Positions 31,216-40,364 of a DNA stretch of 41,403 nucleotides are shown here, piece after piece (the stretch's first letter is position 1; every line of letters starts with the position of its first letter). A program made the translations under genes and the position numbers. This DNA is from Candidatus Saccharimonadota bacterium (GTDB lineage: Bacteria > Patescibacteriota > Saccharimonadia > Saccharimonadales > JAGQMS01). The notes below the pieces were generated by a model. The model had not been told where the DNA came from. It made no database searches and saw only the letters and a program-made list of their open reading frames with translations. The DNA lies in the NCBI GenBank assembly GCA_020428535.1, contig JAGQMS010000005.1:2275-43677 (forward strand), given 5' to 3'.

Positions 31216-32895
31216 TTATTTTTCGGATTTTTCGTTTTCAATTTCATGTTCTTTTTTAGTTTTATCTTCTTGGTTGGGTACATGCACACTAAATGTCGAT
31301 CCTTCATTGAGTTTGCTTTTCAGATCAATGCTAGCGTTAATGAGTTTCATTAGCTTTTTGGCGACATATAAGCCCAGGCCGGTACCGCTACTTTCACGAG
31401 TTCGGAAATCTTCTGAACGAAAGAATTTATCGAAGACACGTTTTTGGTCGCTCTTTGAAATGCCTATCCCAGTATCCTTAACTTCAAATACTACTCCGTC
31501 ATCATCGGCCTTGGACACTACTTTGACGCTACCTTCCTTTGTATATTTAATGGCATTAGTAACAAAATTTTGTAATATTTCACGGATATACAATCTGTTG
31601 GACATAATTTTTTCTGGCGTTGAATCTTCTATCTCGATGCTAAATTCCAGGCCTTTTGTGTCTGCTTCTTTCTTGTAGTCATCGACCAGAGATTGCATTA
31701 TTTCACGTGGCGAAATTTCCTCAACAGTCATATCAAGAATGCCTCGTTCAGCACGTGACAAAGTAGAAAGATCATTAATCATGTTTGCCAAAAATAGAAC
31801 TTGCTTGTGGGTAGCATCTAAAGCCACCTTCATCCCCTCAATATTATTACCTTTTTCAACGATGAATTGTGCGTTTGAAACATTTGCTTCGGCGATTGCT
31901 ATAGGCGTTCTTAACTCATGTGATACAACAGAGATAAATTCATTTCTTTCTTCTTCAAGTGATTTTTCACGTGTGATATCACGAAACGAAATGATGAAGC
32001 CACGCTCTATGTTTTGCTGGAAGCTCAGTTTTATTGGTGAGATGTTTAGGTATAAGTTTATTTTTTCCCCATCTGGGTAGACCATCAGGTATTCGTCGCT
32101 AATAATATTTGTCGTTGTGTTGGTGGCAAGTTCAACCAAATTTACCATCTTGGCGGACTTATCAATTAGCTTCATGACATCGCCTATGCTCTTGTTGTCC
32201 AAAGCAGCATTCGTATCAATTACATTGAGCGCTGCTGCATTGTAGAGCTTGATTATTCCTTTTTCATCAGTCGATATAACACCATCACCCATACTGTTAA
32301 TCAGCGCGGTTAGGCGCTGTTTTTCAACTTCTGCTTTATCCATACTCCCGAGGATAAGTTTCTGATCTTTATCAGCTACCGATTCGGTTTCTAGGAAAAA
32401 TAATCCCAAGACAATCAATACTCCACCCTGGGTTAGTACGGACTGAATGTAGTCATAGACAAGAACATCACCGCTAAAAAGTCGAAATGCAGCACCTGTA
32501 AGAGTCACTAATAATAAACCAGAACTCAACAAGAATCCCGGCCGACCGTAGTAATAGTTTGTGATATATAAAAGAATTAGCCAGGTAAACAGAAAAGGGG
32601 AGTACTCCGGAGCAAAGAATCCGAACCCTACTACAAAAATTATGTGGTAGACGACTAAGTATATTAATGGATAATTATTGACTTTAAATAGATCAAAGAA
32701 TCGTGCAATTCCATATATCAAGAAAGCAACACATACAGCGCTGATGCCGATTAGTGTATTCAAGTTGTAATATTGCCTGTCAATTAGGATATCGGCAATG
32801 ATTGCCAATGATAATCCACCATGAAATAAAAGAACGGTGAGCTGATTAAGCACTCTCTTTGTTCTGTCGCTGAGGTTGAGCGGATCATGTTTCAT
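31216..32895 (-). CDS. Membrane sensor histidine kinase with PAS domain
   Basis: 559 aa. About six membrane helices in residues 15-175 form an integral sensor. A PAS-like domain spans about 190-305 (INSMGDGVISTDEKGIIKLYN). HisKA carries the H-box FISVVSHELRTPIA near 330, and HATPase carries NFVTNAIKYT, DTGIGI and GTGLGLYVAKKL. Autophosphorylates on His and passes phosphate to a response regulator; the two single-domain receivers downstream (35745-36514) are candidates. Confidence 0.92.
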   Translation of the reverse strand: MKHDPLNLSDRTKRVLNQLTVLLFHGGLSLAIIADILIDRQYYNLNTLIGISAVCVAFLIYGIARFFDLFKVNNYPLIYLVVYHIIFVVGFGFFAPEYSPFLFTWLILLYITNYYYGRPGFLLSSGLLLVTLTGAAFRLFSGDVLVYDYIQSVLTQGGVLIVLGLFFLETESVADKDQKLILGSMDKAEVEKQRLTALINSMGDGVISTDEKGIIKLYNAAALNVIDTNAALDNKSIGDVMKLIDKSAKMVNLVELATNTTTNIISDEYLMVYPDGEKINLYLNISPIKLSFQQNIERGFIISFRDITREKSLEEERNEFISVVSHELRTPIAIAEANVSNAQFIVEKGNNIEGMKVALDATHKQVLFLANMINDLSTLSRAERGILDMTVEEISPREIMQSLVDDYKKEADTKGLEFSIEIEDSTPEKIMSNRLYIREILQNFVTNAIKYTKEGSVKVVSKADDDGVVFEVKDTGIGISKSDQKRVFDKFFRSEDFRTRESSGTGLGLYVAKKLMKLINASIDLKSKLNEGSTFSVHVPNQEDKTKKEHEIENEKSEK

Positions 32896-32946
32896 AAAAT
32901 GTTTATGGTTATTATAACTGAATTTCTATCTAATGAGACCAAAAGC

Positions 32947-32952
32947 TATACT
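32947..32952 (+). promoter_or_regulatory. -10 box of folD-murI
   Basis: TATACT, 6 nt before the ATG at 32959. Confidence 0.6.
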
Positions 32953-32958
32953 AATGTT

Positions 32959-33762
32959 ATGAACAAGCAGAAAGTCTTAAATGGCCAAGAAGTTGCTGAA
33001 TATATTAAGGAGCGGCAAGCTAGACAAGTGGCAGGTCTCAACAAAACCCCTTGCCTTGCGATAGTGCGCACCAATGATGATCAAGTAACTGATCTTTATC
33101 TAAGGATAAAACAACGCTACGCGAATGATATTGGTGTCGACGTAAAGGTTCTAAAGTCAACTGAAGTTGATTCTGAAAACATAATTAAGAAACTCAACCA
33201 AGACCCGACTATAGATGGCATTATCATTCAATTGCCACTGGCGGACCAGACAAAAACAGATGTATTACTAAACATGGTGTCGCAGTCAAAAGACGTTGAT
33301 GGGCTTGCCAAAAGCTCAGAGTTCGATCCACCAACGCCTTTAGGAATCCTATGGCTTCTAAGTGCCTATAATATTGAGCTTTCAGGAAAGAGCATCTTAG
33401 TCGTTGGGCAGGGAAGACTGGTAGGATTACCTCTGACAAAGCTATTGGGAAGTTCAGGTTATAAGGTATTAACTGCGGATGAGTCTACAAAAGATCTAAA
33501 AAGCATATGTCTAGACTCCGACATAATTATTTCTGCAGTCGGTAAGTCTGGATTAATTCGCGCTGATATGATTAAAGCGGGTGCTGTGATTATTGATTCG
33601 GGCACATCTAGTGAAGGTGGTGCAGTGGTTGGAGATGTAGCAGAAGATGTCAGAAAATTACCTAACATTGCAATAACTCCAATAAAAGGTGGTGTTGGGC
33701 CTATGACCGTAGCGGCACTATTTGAAAATCTGATACAAGCTACGATAAAACATCAACAATGA
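32959..33762 (+). CDS. folD: Methylenetetrahydrofolate dehydrogenase/cyclohydrolase FolD
   Basis: 267 aa from ATG 32959. Catalytic Tyr/Lys in DLYLRIKQRY, DGIIIQLPL, DVDGL, PPTPLGILWLL and the NADP-binding motif VVGQGRLVGLPLTKLL, ending KGGVGPMTVAAL. Interconverts methylene-, methenyl- and formyl-THF, complementing glyA. The in-frame ATG at 32887 is rejected: it precedes the -10 box. ATGA overlap with murI. Confidence 0.92.
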   Translation: MNKQKVLNGQEVAEYIKERQARQVAGLNKTPCLAIVRTNDDQVTDLYLRIKQRYANDIGVDVKVLKSTEVDSENIIKKLNQDPTIDGIIIQLPLADQTKTDVLLNMVSQSKDVDGLAKSSEFDPPTPLGILWLLSAYNIELSGKSILVVGQGRLVGLPLTKLLGSSGYKVLTADESTKDLKSICLDSDIIISAVGKSGLIRADMIKAGAVIIDSGTSSEGGAVVGDVAEDVRKLPNIAITPIKGGVGPMTVAALFENLIQATIKHQQ

Positions 33763-34406
33763 AAATTGGCGTATTCGATTCTGGGGTTGGCGGGAAGTCA
33801 GTGGCAGATGCATTAAGCAATGCCCTTGCTGATCACGAAGTTATTTTTATCAATGATTCAGAAAATATGCCGTATGGTGATAAAACTGATGAAGAACTTG
33901 AGAGACTAGTAACGCCCAAGATTCAATTGCTTATCGATAAAGGCTGTCAGATTATTGTGGTAGCTTGCAATACAGTTTCCTGCACGATTTTTCCTAAAAT
34001 TCGTTCAAAATTTACTGTTGAAATTGTTGGTATTGTCCCAATGGTTAAACCCGCTTGCAATCTGACAAAATCTGGAAAAATTGCCGTTTGCGCGACTCCT
34101 AGGACTCTTTCAAGTCCGAGATACGAGGAGTTAAAAAACGAATTTGCATCCAAGGTCGAAGTGTTCGAGCCAGACTGTAGCAACTGGGCGAGAATGATCG
34201 AATCAAGTCAGGTGAACTACAAACAAATCAGAGAAACTATAGACAGCGTATGCAGAGATGGCGCAGATGTAGTTGTTTTAGGTTGCACTCACTATCATTG
34301 GATACGCGAAGAAATCCTAAAATACACAAAAGGTAGAGCTCAGGTTATCCAGCCTGAGAGCGCCATAGTAGATCGTGTTAAGACGCTGATAGAACAGCTT
34401 GCTTAA
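33759..34406 (+). CDS. murI: Glutamate racemase (short form)
   Basis: 215 aa (usual about 260). FDSGVGG at residue 6, MPYGDK, the first catalytic Cys in VVACNTVS and the second in VLGCTHYHW are present. Makes D-glutamate for peptidoglycan, the substrate of MurD encoded convergently next door (29-nt overlap of the 3' ends). Translationally coupled to folD. Confidence 0.92.
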   Translation: MKIGVFDSGVGGKSVADALSNALADHEVIFINDSENMPYGDKTDEELERLVTPKIQLLIDKGCQIIVVACNTVSCTIFPKIRSKFTVEIVGIVPMVKPACNLTKSGKIAVCATPRTLSSPRYEELKNEFASKVEVFEPDCSNWARMIESSQVNYKQIRETIDSVCRDGADVVVLGCTHYHWIREEILKYTKGRAQVIQPESAIVDRVKTLIEQLA

Positions 34407-35748
34407 ACTGATTTCCGCGATCCTTATAGTTCTGGAAGATTCCAAAACTAGCGCATCCAGTGGAGAGCAGGACTATATCACCATTTGAGGAGCTTTCCCT
34501 GGCTTCTGCGATTATTTCCTCCATTGTCCAGCTGTTTCCATCGTCTTTTATTGTGGCTTTTGATTGGTCAAGACCCGCAGAGATAGCCAATTCGTATAAC
34601 TTCTTACCGATTGAACCGATAAAGATAACTTTCTTGACATCCTCTTTAGAAAGCCTGCTCGCCATTTGTTCCATTGGGTTGCCCTTGTCATGACCGCCAA
34701 CAATCATAATTTTTGGTTGCGAGAAGGAATCCATCGCAACTATTGCTGTGTCGGGTGTAGTGCCAAACGAATCGTCGTAGAACTTCACACCGTTAATCTC
34801 CTTCACAAACTCCAATCGGTGCTCAAGACCGGAGAACGAAATGGCAACTTTTTTGACAGCATCTTGATCTTGGAACGCTTGCCAAAAAGCAGTTGTAGCT
34901 GCACATATATTTTGTATATTATGTTCTCCTAGCAAGGCAAACTCAGATTTGCGACAGACTTTGAGGCCTGATATTGTTAAAAACCCATCTGAATCGATAT
35001 ATGCACCTGGTTCTTCTGTGTATGGGATGTGTTTACCTTTTGAAAATCTAACGTTTTCTGAACTAAAACTGTTTTTTGGGTAAAAAATCGCAAAATCCTC
35101 TTCTTTCTGGTGAAGGAAAATATTGCGCTTTGATTGCACGTAGTCTTCCATAGTTTTGTGCCACTCTTCAATGTGTTCGGGCATCATCATCAAGTGCACC
35201 GCAATGCGTGGTGAGTAGGGGAATTTATACAGCTGAAAGCTGGATAATTCTAGGACAACCCAATCATCAGCTGATATTTGGGGTAATAGATCCAATACCG
35301 GAAGACCAATATTTCCCCCAACGTGGACTCTTTTGCCAGCTGCCTCGAGCATTTTAGCAATCAATGTTGTAGTTGTGCCCTTGCCCTTAGTGCCGGTTAC
35401 GCCAATGATATTTTTGGTGGGGCATTTTTCAAAGAATATATGCTGGATTGTTTTGGCTTTCCCCCAGAATTCATCTTCTGGCAGAAAGTGTTTCTCGAGG
35501 TTTTTAGCAATTGATGGCTGATAAATAACCATATCGCAAGTTTCGAAATGGTTCAGATAGCTCAAGTCGGAGACATTTCCAACTAGCCCGGGTTTTCTTG
35601 TCTCAGAAAGTGAAAAAATTTCAACATTTTCTGACACCGGAAAGTCAGGGCGGGGCTTTTCATTAGCTATAACGTAGCGATGCTCATCTCCATAAAATCT
35701 AAACGCGCTTTGGGCCTCTAGCCCCCAGCCAGCAAAACCAATTTTCAT
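34378..35748 (-). CDS. murD: UDP-N-acetylmuramoyl-L-alanine:D-glutamate ligase MurD
   Basis: 456 aa Mur ligase. N-terminal nucleotide-binding-like domain (KIGFAGWGLEAQSA), P-loop GVTGTKGKGTTTT near residue 118, central ELSSFQL, HIEEWH, the HNIQN segment and C-terminal FYDDSFGTTPD and STGCASFGIF. Adds D-Glu to UDP-MurNAc-L-Ala. Overlaps the upstream receiver gene by 4 nt, forming the end of a plsC-REC-REC-murD operon. Confidence 0.95.
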   Translation of the reverse strand: MKIGFAGWGLEAQSAFRFYGDEHRYVIANEKPRPDFPVSENVEIFSLSETRKPGLVGNVSDLSYLNHFETCDMVIYQPSIAKNLEKHFLPEDEFWGKAKTIQHIFFEKCPTKNIIGVTGTKGKGTTTTLIAKMLEAAGKRVHVGGNIGLPVLDLLPQISADDWVVLELSSFQLYKFPYSPRIAVHLMMMPEHIEEWHKTMEDYVQSKRNIFLHQKEEDFAIFYPKNSFSSENVRFSKGKHIPYTEEPGAYIDSDGFLTISGLKVCRKSEFALLGEHNIQNICAATTAFWQAFQDQDAVKKVAISFSGLEHRLEFVKEINGVKFYDDSFGTTPDTAIVAMDSFSQPKIMIVGGHDKGNPMEQMASRLSKEDVKKVIFIGSIGKKLYELAISAGLDQSKATIKDDGNSWTMEEIIAEARESSSNGDIVLLSTGCASFGIFQNYKDRGNQFKQAVLSAS

Positions 35749-36113
35749 CTAGCCAAAACTTCCTTAACAAGCTCAGCAACTTGGCGTGGAGTCATTTCAG
35801 CTTTGACAATAAAATCCGAAACATTGAGAGATTTCAATTTTGCCGGTGCTTCATTTTCACCCATATTGGTTAGGATTATTACCTTAATGTCTGCGCCCCA
35901 TTCGGTTGCGCGCAATTTTTCGAGCATTTCGTCGCCATTCATTTCAGGCATCATTATGTCGAGCAGAATAATGTCCGGCATCATTTGTTTGGTCAATTCA
36001 AGACCAAGGCGGCCGTTTGAGGCCATTTGGACATTGAATCCTTCGCCCTCGAACTTCAGTCGATACATCTGGGCGATTGCTTGGTCATCTTCTATAATCG
36101 CAATTTTTGGCAT
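35745..36113 (-). CDS. Single-domain response regulator (receiver only)
   Basis: 122 aa receiver. EDD acidic pair near residue 8, phospho-acceptor Asp in ILLDIMMP near 52, Thr in ILTNMG and Lys in FIVKAEMT (Lys-Ala instead of the usual Lys-Pro). No output domain. Start at ATG 36113, since TATACT stands 6 nt before it. It also has that private promoter inside the operon. Confidence 0.9.
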   Translation of the reverse strand: MPKIAIIEDDQAIAQMYRLKFEGEGFNVQMASNGRLGLELTKQMMPDIILLDIMMPEMNGDEMLEKLRATEWGADIKVIILTNMGENEAPAKLKSLNVSDFIVKAEMTPRQVAELVKEVLAR

Positions 36114-36119
36114 ATGTTT

Positions 36120-36125
36120 AGTATA
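36120..36125 (-). promoter_or_regulatory. -10 box of the second receiver gene
   Basis: TATACT on minus, 6 nt from the ATG at 36113. Confidence 0.55.
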
Positions 36126-36145
36126 CTTGTCGGGATTGTCGACTT

Positions 36146-36514
36146 TCAATCCTTCTTAGCAATTGATTTTATTTTATTGATTACCTCAGATGGAGTAGTA
36201 TTAGCTTTTACAATATAGCCCGCAATACCATTTCCCCAAATGCTTGATGGGGCCTCCTCGGCGCTGGTGTTAGTCAGAATCAATACAGGGATTTTCTTGT
36301 TGTCTTCTTGGGAGTGAAAAATTCTTAAAAATTCAGCTCCGTTCATGATGGGCATCAAAATATCTAAAAGAATAACTTCGGGCGTAAAACTTTTTAGTAT
36401 TTCTAAAGCCTGTTTCCCATCATTAGCCACAACGGCATTAATGCCTGTGAGTTGGCATTTAAGCTGGTACATCTGAGAGATCGATTGATCATCTTCAATG
36501 ATGAGAACATTCAT
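36146..36514 (-). CDS. Single-domain response regulator (receiver only)
   Basis: 122 aa receiver, paralogue of the next gene: IIEDDQSISQMYQLK, phospho-Asp in ILLDILMP, ILTNTSAEE and YIVKANTT. No DNA-binding domain. It starts 3 nt after the acyltransferase stop. Stand-alone receivers can act on proteins or pass phosphate on; the target is not visible here. Confidence 0.9.
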   Translation of the reverse strand: MNVLIIEDDQSISQMYQLKCQLTGINAVVANDGKQALEILKSFTPEVILLDILMPIMNGAEFLRIFHSQEDNKKIPVLILTNTSAEEAPSSIWGNGIAGYIVKANTTPSEVINKIKSIAKKD

Positions 36515-36516
36515 GC

Positions 36517-37134
36517 TTAAACATTATGGCCTATAGAGAATAACCTGTCCATTACTAAACTTGGCTCTGTAAACTTAAGAACACTATCGTCCTGCTCGAT
36601 TGAAATAAAATACTCGTTACCATTCTCTTTATTCCTATTGATATGGCACAGCAAAACATGCGCTTCATATGATTCGATTGACTGCATAATCTTGATCACA
36701 CCGTAATGAGGCTCCTGCTTATCTTCGAATACACGCTTGCCCTCAGGGTAAATCCCCAGACTGTATCCCTTCTTAAGGTATCTAATTGATGCCGCTGTAC
36801 CAGACCACTTTTTAAAAGGTTTCAATAGCGGTCGAGCTGGGAAGCAGCCCATAAGCCATGCAAATGGCATCAGAGGAGAATGAAAGTACCACTTTGCCAT
36901 CATTACTTTCATGGGGCTTATGATTCTCAGTTCCCTCCAGCTTAGGCTGCCCATTAGCAAATACGGGTCGAGATGCGATACATGATTTGAGATGATGATC
37001 AGCGGTTTTTCTTTAGCAATACCGTCCATATTTGGCAAGCTGACATCCGTTTTGATTACTGTCGCAGCAATTAACTTTCCGTAAAGCCATACAAGGATTT
37101 GTCCAAACTTTATGAGATTTTTTTGTTTTTGCAT
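36517..37134 (-). CDS. 1-acyl-glycerol-3-phosphate acyltransferase-like (PlsC family)
   Basis: 205 aa. Acyltransferase motif ISNHVSHLDPYLL (HxxxxD) near residue 45, a PLMPFAWLMG helix, and GIYPEGKRVFE (EGxR) near 125. Transfers an acyl chain to a lysophospholipid at the inner membrane. Start at ATG 37134; TATAAT lies 10 nt upstream (37145-37150), and the longer in-frame extension to 37263 would cover that promoter. Confidence 0.87.
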   Translation of the reverse strand: MQKQKNLIKFGQILVWLYGKLIAATVIKTDVSLPNMDGIAKEKPLIIISNHVSHLDPYLLMGSLSWRELRIISPMKVMMAKWYFHSPLMPFAWLMGCFPARPLLKPFKKWSGTAASIRYLKKGYSLGIYPEGKRVFEDKQEPHYGVIKIMQSIESYEAHVLLCHINRNKENGNEYFISIEQDDSVLKFTEPSLVMDRLFSIGHNV

Positions 37135-37144
37135 ATTTTGGATG

Positions 37145-37150
37145 ATTATA
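37145..37150 (-). promoter_or_regulatory. -10 box of the plsC-REC-REC-murD operon
   Basis: TATAAT on minus, 10 nt before the acyltransferase ATG. Confidence 0.55.
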
Positions 37151-37234
37151 TTGTAAAAAAAGTTAACCCTTAAGGCAAGCAAAGCATAAGGATATAGGTT
37201 ATCATTATTGATAAGATGAAACATGTAGGAAACC

Positions 37235-37957
37235 ATGCAATCCTTTAGCAAAGATGTACCCAAATACTTTGACCTTACTAAGATTAGTAAGCTAACTGCT
37301 GATCTACTGAGTGATGCGGGCGATAAACATGAGGCGAGATTTAAGCTTTTTGTAACTAATGAAAAACATCCTTACGAAGAGCTGGCTCGTTTTGTTGAGT
37401 TTACAGTGTTCCATCACCAGTTTGACTATAGCTATCAGTCCTATCATGCCCATTATGCGAAGTATGGACACTCCAGCACTTTTATAATTGTTGTTGATAC
37501 GGATGAAAAAATTCCAATGGGTAGCATCAGGATTAACGTAGATTCTCATGAAGGTTTCCCGGCGGAACGAATTTTAAGGGAGGTATGGAACGAAGAGGGA
37601 ATGCTAGAGAAGTTGTCAATCGATCGCAAAGACGTAGCCGAAATTGTAACCTGGTCAGTATTGCCAGAATATCGGGGTGGCGAGGGAAATCGTATTAGCA
37701 TGCAGTTGCTTTCCGAGTGTCTGACGCAGGTAAGTCTAGTCATGCGGAAATCATATATGATCGCGGTGATGGATCTGCACCCCCTGAAAATAATTCAGCA
37801 GTTGGGCGAACCGTTCAAGACGATGAATAATTTGTCAGCACTTGATTACGATGGGTCGCTTTGCCTGCCGGTATACATGAATATCCCAAAGACTATTGAA
37901 CGCATAAGAAAAGATCGTCCTGATATATACGGTATGTTACTGGGTGAAAAGGGGTAG
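37235..37957 (+). CDS. GNAT/autoinducer-synthase-fold acyltransferase-like protein
   Basis: 240 aa. The central beta-strand pattern TFIIVVDTDEKIPMGSIRI, followed by AEIVTWSVLPEYRGGEGNRISMQLLSECL, resembles acyl-CoA N-acyltransferase folds of the AHL-synthase/PEP-CTERM-linked type. The typical GNAT R/Q-x-x-G-x-G/A loop is represented by YRGGEGNR. AGGA lies about 6 nt before the start. Product unknown. It stands between plsC (divergent) and a sensor kinase (same strand, 28-nt gap). Confidence 0.65.
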   Translation: MQSFSKDVPKYFDLTKISKLTADLLSDAGDKHEARFKLFVTNEKHPYEELARFVEFTVFHHQFDYSYQSYHAHYAKYGHSSTFIIVVDTDEKIPMGSIRINVDSHEGFPAERILREVWNEEGMLEKLSIDRKDVAEIVTWSVLPEYRGGEGNRISMQLLSECLTQVSLVMRKSYMIAVMDLHPLKIIQQLGEPFKTMNNLSALDYDGSLCLPVYMNIPKTIERIRKDRPDIYGMLLGEKG

Positions 37958-37985
37958 ATAGCGTAATAGATACGCCGTAAAGCTT

Positions 37986-40136
37986 ATGAGAGATTTTCTG
38001 ATATTATTGCCGGTACTAATCATAAACGCTGTATTGGCGTTTTATATCTTTCGACTCCGTACCAAAGAAAATTCTACCCCAGTGGCACTTTACAGTCTCA
38101 TGGCGCTTTCTATAACGGGCTGGGAGGTCTGCGTATTTTTGTCGGATCATGCCCCGGGCGACGTGTTAAAGCTATGGTTTTCCAGGCTATTATTTGTTTT
38201 TGCGACAGGTGTAGTATTTTTCATGTACAACTTCTCGAGAGTTTTTACAGTTAAAGGCCAGAACAGACTGATATCAGCACCATCACTAATTTTACTTTTA
38301 ATTCTTAGTGCGGCAATTATGTCCCCTTGGTTCATATCATCAATTACTTTTGAGAAGGGGTATTCTGATTTTGTTACTGGTTTTCTATACCCTCTGTCAC
38401 TGGGCTTGATCTTCTTTTGGGTGGTCCTCTCGATAGCAAATTTTTACCGTCACTACAAGGCGGGTAACCCTGTTAGTAGGGCGCAAATTCGGAATGTATC
38501 GCTCGGTATAGCAATTACAGTTTCTTGGGTGTTCTTGTTCGCGGTTATATTGCCAGCAATACTATCTGACTATGGTCCCGGCAGGTTTGGCCCGGTGGGT
38601 ACCCTATTCTTTTTGGGGTTTATGGGTTTTGCAATTGTCAAGCATCACATGTTTGATGTGCGAGGTACGGTGGCAAGGGGTACTGCATATGCACTGTCCC
38701 TGCTAGTATTAATCGGCGGGTATTTCGCAGTGATGAGCGCGATCACTGCCTCTTTAGACGCTAGTTCGGTAAGCCAGGCAAGCTACGGCTGGGTATACAT
38801 AGTAGTCGCAGTATTCAGTGCAATTATATTCCACCCTCTTCATCAGTTTTTTGACAGGGTAACGCTCAAAATTTTCTATCGCAACCAATACGATCCGGAA
38901 AAGCTACTCGGTGAAGTTGGAAACTTAATAGTAGAAAAGTTCGAACTCAGAGATTTGCTTTCTGCTAGCGAGGAACTATTTAGGGTAGCCTTTTCGCCAG
39001 AAAAAATCATGTTCTTGGTTAAGTCAGACAAACACGGAATCATTACTCATTCTAGTGATGAGATCAAGCTAGAGAAGTCCGAGCTGGAAGAGATATACTC
39101 CTGTGTCTCTGAATTGAAGGATGAAGTCATCGTCAGGGTCGATAAGCTAGAAGGTACCAGTAGTCGATCGTATAAGATTTTGAACAAACTTCACGTTGGT
39201 CTCGTTGTTAAGTTTATCGCCGGAAAAGATGTAGTGGGTTTGATGCTGTTTGGCGAAAAGCGTAGCGGTGATAGCTATGTAGATAGGGATATATTTGTGC
39301 TTGATGTGGCTGGCGATGAGCTGGGTGTTGCCATTCAAAACGCCCTTCGTTATCAAGAAATTGAGGGCTTCAATGAGAAACTTATCAAAGAAATTGACCA
39401 AGCCACCAGGGCATTAAAGCAAAGCAACGCCAAGCTACAGGCTCTTGATGAGGCCAAAGATGAATTCATCAGTATGGCCAGCCATCAACTTCGAACGCCA
39501 CTAACGAGCATCAAGGGCTATCTCAGCATGGTTCTAGACGGTGATGTTGGCAAAGTTAGCAAACAGCAATCCGAAATGCTCAGCACGGCCTACGCTAGCG
39601 CTCAACGCATGGTTTATTTAATTGCTGATCTTTTGAATGTATCTCGACTGCAAACAGGTAAGTTCGTTATCGAGAAGAATGAATGTTTCTTGCCAGAAAT
39701 GGTTGAAGAGGAGATTGCTCAGCTAAAAGAAGCAGCTTCAGCTAAAAATATTTCATTTGAATTTAAAAAGCCTGCAGATTTTCCGAAAATGATGCTTGAT
39801 GAGACAAAGATCAGACAAGTGATCATGAATTTTGCCGATAACGCTCTGTACTACACGCCTGCTGGCGGTAAGGTAAAGATCGAGCTACACGCCAATTCAA
39901 AGTCAGTAGAGCTGACCATCACCGACAATGGTATCGGTGTGCCAAAAGACGAACAGCATAAGTTGTTTAGCAAATTCTACCGAGCCGGGAACGCTCAAAA
40001 AGCCCGACCAGACGGCACGGGCCTTGGGCTTTTCATGGCCAAAAAGGTAGTCGTAGCCAGCGGTGGAGCGATAATATTCAGGAGTCGCGAAGGCAAAGGC
40101 TCCACCTTCGGCTTCACTTTCCCAAGATTACACTAA
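37986..40136 (+). CDS. 7TM sensor histidine kinase with GAF domain
   Basis: 716 aa. Residues 1-290 form eight or so hydrophobic helices of the His_kinase_N 7TM type, ending with HPLHQFFDRVTLKIFYRNQYDPEKLL. A GAF-like domain spans about 310-455, then a coiled coil. HisKA carries FISMASHQLRTPLTSIKGYL near 495, and HATPase carries NFADNALYYTPAGG, DNGIGVP and GTGLGLFMAKKV. A membrane-embedded sensor with no receiver gene on its strand; the two receivers encoded 1.5 kb away are plausible partners. Confidence 0.92.
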   Translation: MRDFLILLPVLIINAVLAFYIFRLRTKENSTPVALYSLMALSITGWEVCVFLSDHAPGDVLKLWFSRLLFVFATGVVFFMYNFSRVFTVKGQNRLISAPSLILLLILSAAIMSPWFISSITFEKGYSDFVTGFLYPLSLGLIFFWVVLSIANFYRHYKAGNPVSRAQIRNVSLGIAITVSWVFLFAVILPAILSDYGPGRFGPVGTLFFLGFMGFAIVKHHMFDVRGTVARGTAYALSLLVLIGGYFAVMSAITASLDASSVSQASYGWVYIVVAVFSAIIFHPLHQFFDRVTLKIFYRNQYDPEKLLGEVGNLIVEKFELRDLLSASEELFRVAFSPEKIMFLVKSDKHGIITHSSDEIKLEKSELEEIYSCVSELKDEVIVRVDKLEGTSSRSYKILNKLHVGLVVKFIAGKDVVGLMLFGEKRSGDSYVDRDIFVLDVAGDELGVAIQNALRYQEIEGFNEKLIKEIDQATRALKQSNAKLQALDEAKDEFISMASHQLRTPLTSIKGYLSMVLDGDVGKVSKQQSEMLSTAYASAQRMVYLIADLLNVSRLQTGKFVIEKNECFLPEMVEEEIAQLKEAASAKNISFEFKKPADFPKMMLDETKIRQVIMNFADNALYYTPAGGKVKIELHANSKSVELTITDNGIGVPKDEQHKLFSKFYRAGNAQKARPDGTGLGLFMAKKVVVASGGAIIFRSREGKGSTFGFTFPRLH

Positions 40137-40138
40137 TA

Positions 40139-40167
40139 TTGACACAAGAACGAGCTTATGTTAAAAT
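40139..40167 (+). promoter_or_regulatory. Promoter of the GC-rich cassette
   Basis: TTGACA (40139-40144), 17-bp spacer, TAAAAT (40162-40167). It matches the promoter at 40990-41018 closely, including an identical 15-base block AGCTTATGTTAAAAT. Confidence 0.8.
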
Positions 40168-40174
40168 AGATCTA

Positions 40175-40364
40175 TCTCTAGTTGAGTTTTGGTACTCCTA
40201 CGAGAGCATTTTGACAGCGTAGCAATTGCAAGAAGAATTCTTGTTTCTTTTGGTTGACGGTCCCAGAACAATTGAGATCAAAACTGCTCCCTCTCAAGGA
40301 CAGTTAAATGGTGGGTCTCAAGTGCTCTGGAACCTTTCCAGAAATCTGAATCAGGGAGTCTTTC
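40175..40364 (+). other. Long structured leader of the GC-rich gene
   Basis: About 190 nt of A/T-rich leader. It contains hairpins CAAGAA-GAA-TTCTTG followed by TTTCTTTT (possible attenuator) and TCTGGAA-CCT-TTCCAGA (40326-40342). CTCCCT near 40290 could pair with the AGGGAG ribosome site at 40353-40358. No ORF with coding character is seen. Confidence 0.45.
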
